DNA of 64,000 bases from an uncultured Opitutaceae bacterium (GTDB lineage: Bacteria > Verrucomicrobiota > Verrucomicrobiia > Opitutales > Opitutaceae): positions 160,197 to 224,196 of the forward strand of contig CALFXL010000005.1 in the NCBI GenBank assembly GCA_937958045.1, in the 5' to 3' direction. The translations under genes and the position numbers were made by a program. The notes beneath the pieces are model-generated. The model saw nothing but the letters and a program-made list of their open reading frames with translations, searched no databases and was not told the origin of the DNA. This document shows, piece by piece, positions 61,851-64,000 of this stretch (positions are counted from its first letter, which is position 1; each line of letters begins with the position of its first letter).

Positions 61851-62894
61851 ATGAGCGCAAAGGAAGTCCCCATCCTCTTTCTGATTTTTAATCGCCCGGC
61901 CCAGACCGCGCGCGTTTTCGAATCCATCCGCGCGCACAAACCCACGAAGCTCTTCGTGGCCGCTGACGGAGCGCGGGATAACAAAGCCGGCGAAGCCGAA
62001 ATCGTACGCCAAACACGTGAGATCGCGACCAAGATAGACTGGCCCTGCGAAGTAAAAACTCTCTTCCGCGACAGAAACCTCGGCTGCGGTCCAGCCGTCA
62101 GCGGCGCGATTTCTTGGTTTTTCGATCACGTCGAGGAAGGGATTATTCTCGAGGACGACTGCCTGCCTCATCCTGACTTCTTCCAAGTATGCGCCACCCT
62201 CTTGGAACGTTATCGTGACGATCACCGCGTCGCCACGATCTCCGGCACTCACTTCCTTCCAGACATTCTGCCTCATCGGCAATCCCACTACGCTTCCAAA
62301 TATTTCCAGATGTGGGGCTGGGCAACCTGGCGGCGCACATGGAAAAACTACGACTTCACACTCACCTCTCTTTCGGATGATGAGTGGTGGACGCAACTTC
62401 AGAAAACACATCCCAACCCCACCGAGGCATTATACTGGCGTGAAATTTACCGGGCACTGAAGGCTGGCGGTATCGATACGTGGGACTTTCAGGTGTTCTT
62501 CAGCTGCTGGCGCCACGGCTCCGTGCATATTATGCCCGGCCGAAACCTTATCGCCAACATCGGCTACGGTCCTGATGCGACGCATACGAACTTCGCCAGC
62601 CCTATGGCAAATCTCCCGGTTTTCCCGCTGACGATCGGGCCCGAACCGATACCGCTCGAGCCATCGCAAGACGTGGACAACCTGATCTTCTACCTCCGCT
62701 TTCTTGAGTCGCTCACTCACACGTGGTGGGTCGAGCAAGTATTCTCTCCCGAGGAAAAACTCGGTCACGCGCGCACGGAAATCATTCGTAAAGACCGCTA
62801 TATCCGACAGCTTGAAACCGAGATAAAAGAAAAACGCCGTCAACTGCTAGCTGCCACGCGGACTCTTGCCCATAAATTAGCAGTCAACGAATAA
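61851..62894 (+). CDS. GT-A glycosyltransferase (family 2/GNT-I-like)
   Basis: A 347-residue protein whose N-terminus VPILFLIFNRPAQTARVFES is that of GT-A proteins often annotated as HlpA-like. Other marks are FVAADGARDNKAGEAEIVRQ, LFRDRNLGCGPAVSGAISWF and EEGIILEDDCLPHPDFFQVC, where EDD acts as the DXD metal site. WGWATWRRTWKNYDF follows as usual. A short coiled coil closes the protein (about 300-345). It probably adds a sugar to the glycan made by this cluster. Its donor is unknown. Confidence 0.87.
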   Translation: MSAKEVPILFLIFNRPAQTARVFESIRAHKPTKLFVAADGARDNKAGEAEIVRQTREIATKIDWPCEVKTLFRDRNLGCGPAVSGAISWFFDHVEEGIILEDDCLPHPDFFQVCATLLERYRDDHRVATISGTHFLPDILPHRQSHYASKYFQMWGWATWRRTWKNYDFTLTSLSDDEWWTQLQKTHPNPTEALYWREIYRALKAGGIDTWDFQVFFSCWRHGSVHIMPGRNLIANIGYGPDATHTNFASPMANLPVFPLTIGPEPIPLEPSQDVDNLIFYLRFLESLTHTWWVEQVFSPEEKLGHARTEIIRKDRYIRQLETEIKEKRRQLLAATRTLAHKLAVNE

Positions 62895-62908
62895 CATTTG
62901 ATATTTCT

Positions 62909-63682
62909 ATGAGTAATCATCTGACCCCGCCACTGACCGCATATGCGCACATGAAGGCAGACGTAGACAAAATCCAAGGCTTCCTCGCCAACACCAGCAT
63001 TGCCGTATGGGATGCCTTTTTAGCGTACCAAGAGTCCAATTTTGTGTTCGGGCACATAGGGGAAATTGGTGTATACAAGGGGAAATCTGCAACAATTCTG
63101 GCTCGGCATCAACGCGCCAATGAAGAGCTCTGGCTGATTGATTTCTCAGATTTTATCGATGAAGCCAAAGCCAATTTGTCCGCGTCAGCTCAGCATGAGA
63201 TCCGTTACATTAAGCAGAAGTCAGTCGAGATTTTCCGTCACCCCGATCTGGCCCAGCGCCGTCGCACCTTTCGTTGGTTCCATATCGATGGGGAGCACAC
63301 GGGCCAAGCAGTAGCTACCGATCTCGCTCTCGCCCATGAGCTATTGGCAGATGACGGCATTATCTGCATAGACGATTTCCTGAATCCTGCCTACCCCCAG
63401 ATCACTGCCGCCACATTCGCATTTCTTCAAGAGAACCGCTATAACCTGACCTTGTTCGCCTGCGGCTACAATAAAGGCTACTTAGCACGCCCGACCTATG
63501 CGCGTCATTATCTCAAGATGATCCGCGAAACGCTAGCCACCGAGTTGCGAGCCCGAGGAGTCAATGACTTCACCCTCTGGAAGACTTCGCCGAGCCAAGA
63601 CTATGATTGCTGGGGCATACACTTCCGATACGGCGACCTGGACTACCATGGGCTAGACTCCAATCCCGACGAATTCTGCTAA
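62909..63682 (+). CDS. Class I SAM-dependent methyltransferase (Methyltransf_24/CmcI-like)
   Basis: A 257-residue Rossmann methyltransferase. The SAM-binding loop is GHIGEIGVYKGKSATILAR, the acidic residue after strand 2 lies in ELWLIDFSDFIDEAKANL, and the metal-binding-like segment is RWFHIDGEHTGQAVATDLAL with ADDGIICIDDFLNPAYPQIT. It probably O-methylates a sugar. It starts 14 bp after the glycosyltransferase stop. Its DNA is clearly more AT-rich than most of the window. Confidence 0.85.
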   Translation: MSNHLTPPLTAYAHMKADVDKIQGFLANTSIAVWDAFLAYQESNFVFGHIGEIGVYKGKSATILARHQRANEELWLIDFSDFIDEAKANLSASAQHEIRYIKQKSVEIFRHPDLAQRRRTFRWFHIDGEHTGQAVATDLALAHELLADDGIICIDDFLNPAYPQITAATFAFLQENRYNLTLFACGYNKGYLARPTYARHYLKMIRETLATELRARGVNDFTLWKTSPSQDYDCWGIHFRYGDLDYHGLDSNPDEFC

Positions 63683-63696
63683 AAACTCTCATTTAT

Positions 63697-64000
63697 ATGA
63701 ACTCTACTTGGCCATCACCTGCGACCATAGAAACTTTCAGTTATTCTAAACTGAGCCACTTTGAATTATTTCGAGAATTACCTTTTCAGTCCTACAACGT
63801 AGGCGATCCCAACCCCGCGATCTGCGATCTTAAAGTTTATCAAGACTACCTCGTCTATTGTTTCATCAAGCGCAACATCGCACCCGGCTCCCGAATTTTA
63901 GAAGTAGGTGGAGGCGATAGCCGCATCCTTAAGTTTTTCTCCAAAGACTACGAGTGCTGGAATGCCGACAAGTGCGAAGGTCTCGGAAATGGCCCCATTC
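63697..64000 (+). CDS. Class I SAM-dependent methyltransferase, N-terminal part (cut by window edge)
   Basis: The frame from ATG 63697 stays open to the window edge (101 residues). It contains the SAM-binding motif GSRILEVGGGDSRILKFF, followed by the acidic strand-2 residue in CWNADKCEG. The N-terminal region (ELFRELPFQSYNVGDPNPAI) resembles sugar or lipid methyltransferases of polysaccharide clusters. It starts 14 bp after the previous methyltransferase gene and has a similarly low GC content. Substrate unknown. Confidence 0.8.
   Translation, partial: MNSTWPSPATIETFSYSKLSHFELFRELPFQSYNVGDPNPAICDLKVYQDYLVYCFIKRNIAPGSRILEVGGGDSRILKFFSKDYECWNADKCEGLGNGPI

Overview
The window looks like a chromosomal segment of a Gram-negative, high-GC bacterium, most likely of the Verrucomicrobiota, class Opitutae (Opitutaceae-like). 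This is an inference from gene content and composition: Kdo and outer-membrane polysaccharide genes, an oligopeptide-binding protein, DUF2937 and DUF6941-type proteins, a 13-gene complex I operon, and short CCACAGAG-type palindromes between operon genes. There is no rRNA, no CRISPR array, and no recognisable transposase, integrase or phage gene. Two tRNA genes are present: Ser(GGA) and Ala(CGC).

Layout. (1) 1-8036: a lipid/glycan biosynthesis island. A minus-strand operon encodes an ACP-dehydratase fusion, a ketosynthase, an SDR reductase, an MGDG-synthase-like glycosyltransferase and two GT4 enzymes (the last cut by the window edge). A divergent plus-strand pair encodes another GT4 enzyme and a hot-dog thioesterase. 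Together they could make a fatty acyl chain and glycosylate it. (2) 8085-15509: mixed genes, namely a coiled-coil membrane protein, OppA-like protein, IspA, QueG-AroK, and a transglutaminase-fold protein that lacks the catalytic Cys. (3) 15604-20181 (minus): PyrG, KdsA, a GlmU-C-like beta-helix protein and TrpS. (4) 20311-29809: DUF6941 protein, PfkB kinase, MscS, lipoprotein, serine hydrolase, RlmN, DEDDh exonuclease, DUF294/CBS protein and DUF2937 protein. (5) 29996-37137: GH43 enzyme, a secreted-looking BRCT-less NAD DNA ligase divergent from ThpR, a CUT1 sugar ABC transporter without an ATPase, and a periplasmic thioredoxin. (6) 37285-51363 (minus): nuoBCDEFGHIJKLMN without nuoA at this locus, with palindromic repeats in several gaps. 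(7) 51706-54400: two tRNAs, a hypothetical protein, a DUF374 acyltransferase, and a protein with a Lys/Ala/Pro-rich tail joined to a small beta domain. (8) 54696-64000 (plus): an ABC-transporter-dependent surface polysaccharide cluster with Wzm, Wzt, a sulfotransferase with a repetitive coiled coil, a coiled-coil protein, glycosyltransferases and methyltransferases. Parts of it are visibly more AT-rich than the rest of the window.

Most coordinated functions concern the envelope: Kdo supply (CTP synthase, KdsA), glycolipid or lipid-chain synthesis (region 1), lipid acylation (DUF374) and export of a decorated glycan (region 8). The least ordinary items are the region 1 cluster, the LigB-like DNA ligase, the Cys-less transglutaminase, the compensated A19-U56 pair in tRNA-Ala, the repeats inside the nuo operon, and the sulfotransferase with 109-residue coiled-coil repeats. 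No tools were run: family assignments rest on motifs and overall resemblance read by eye.
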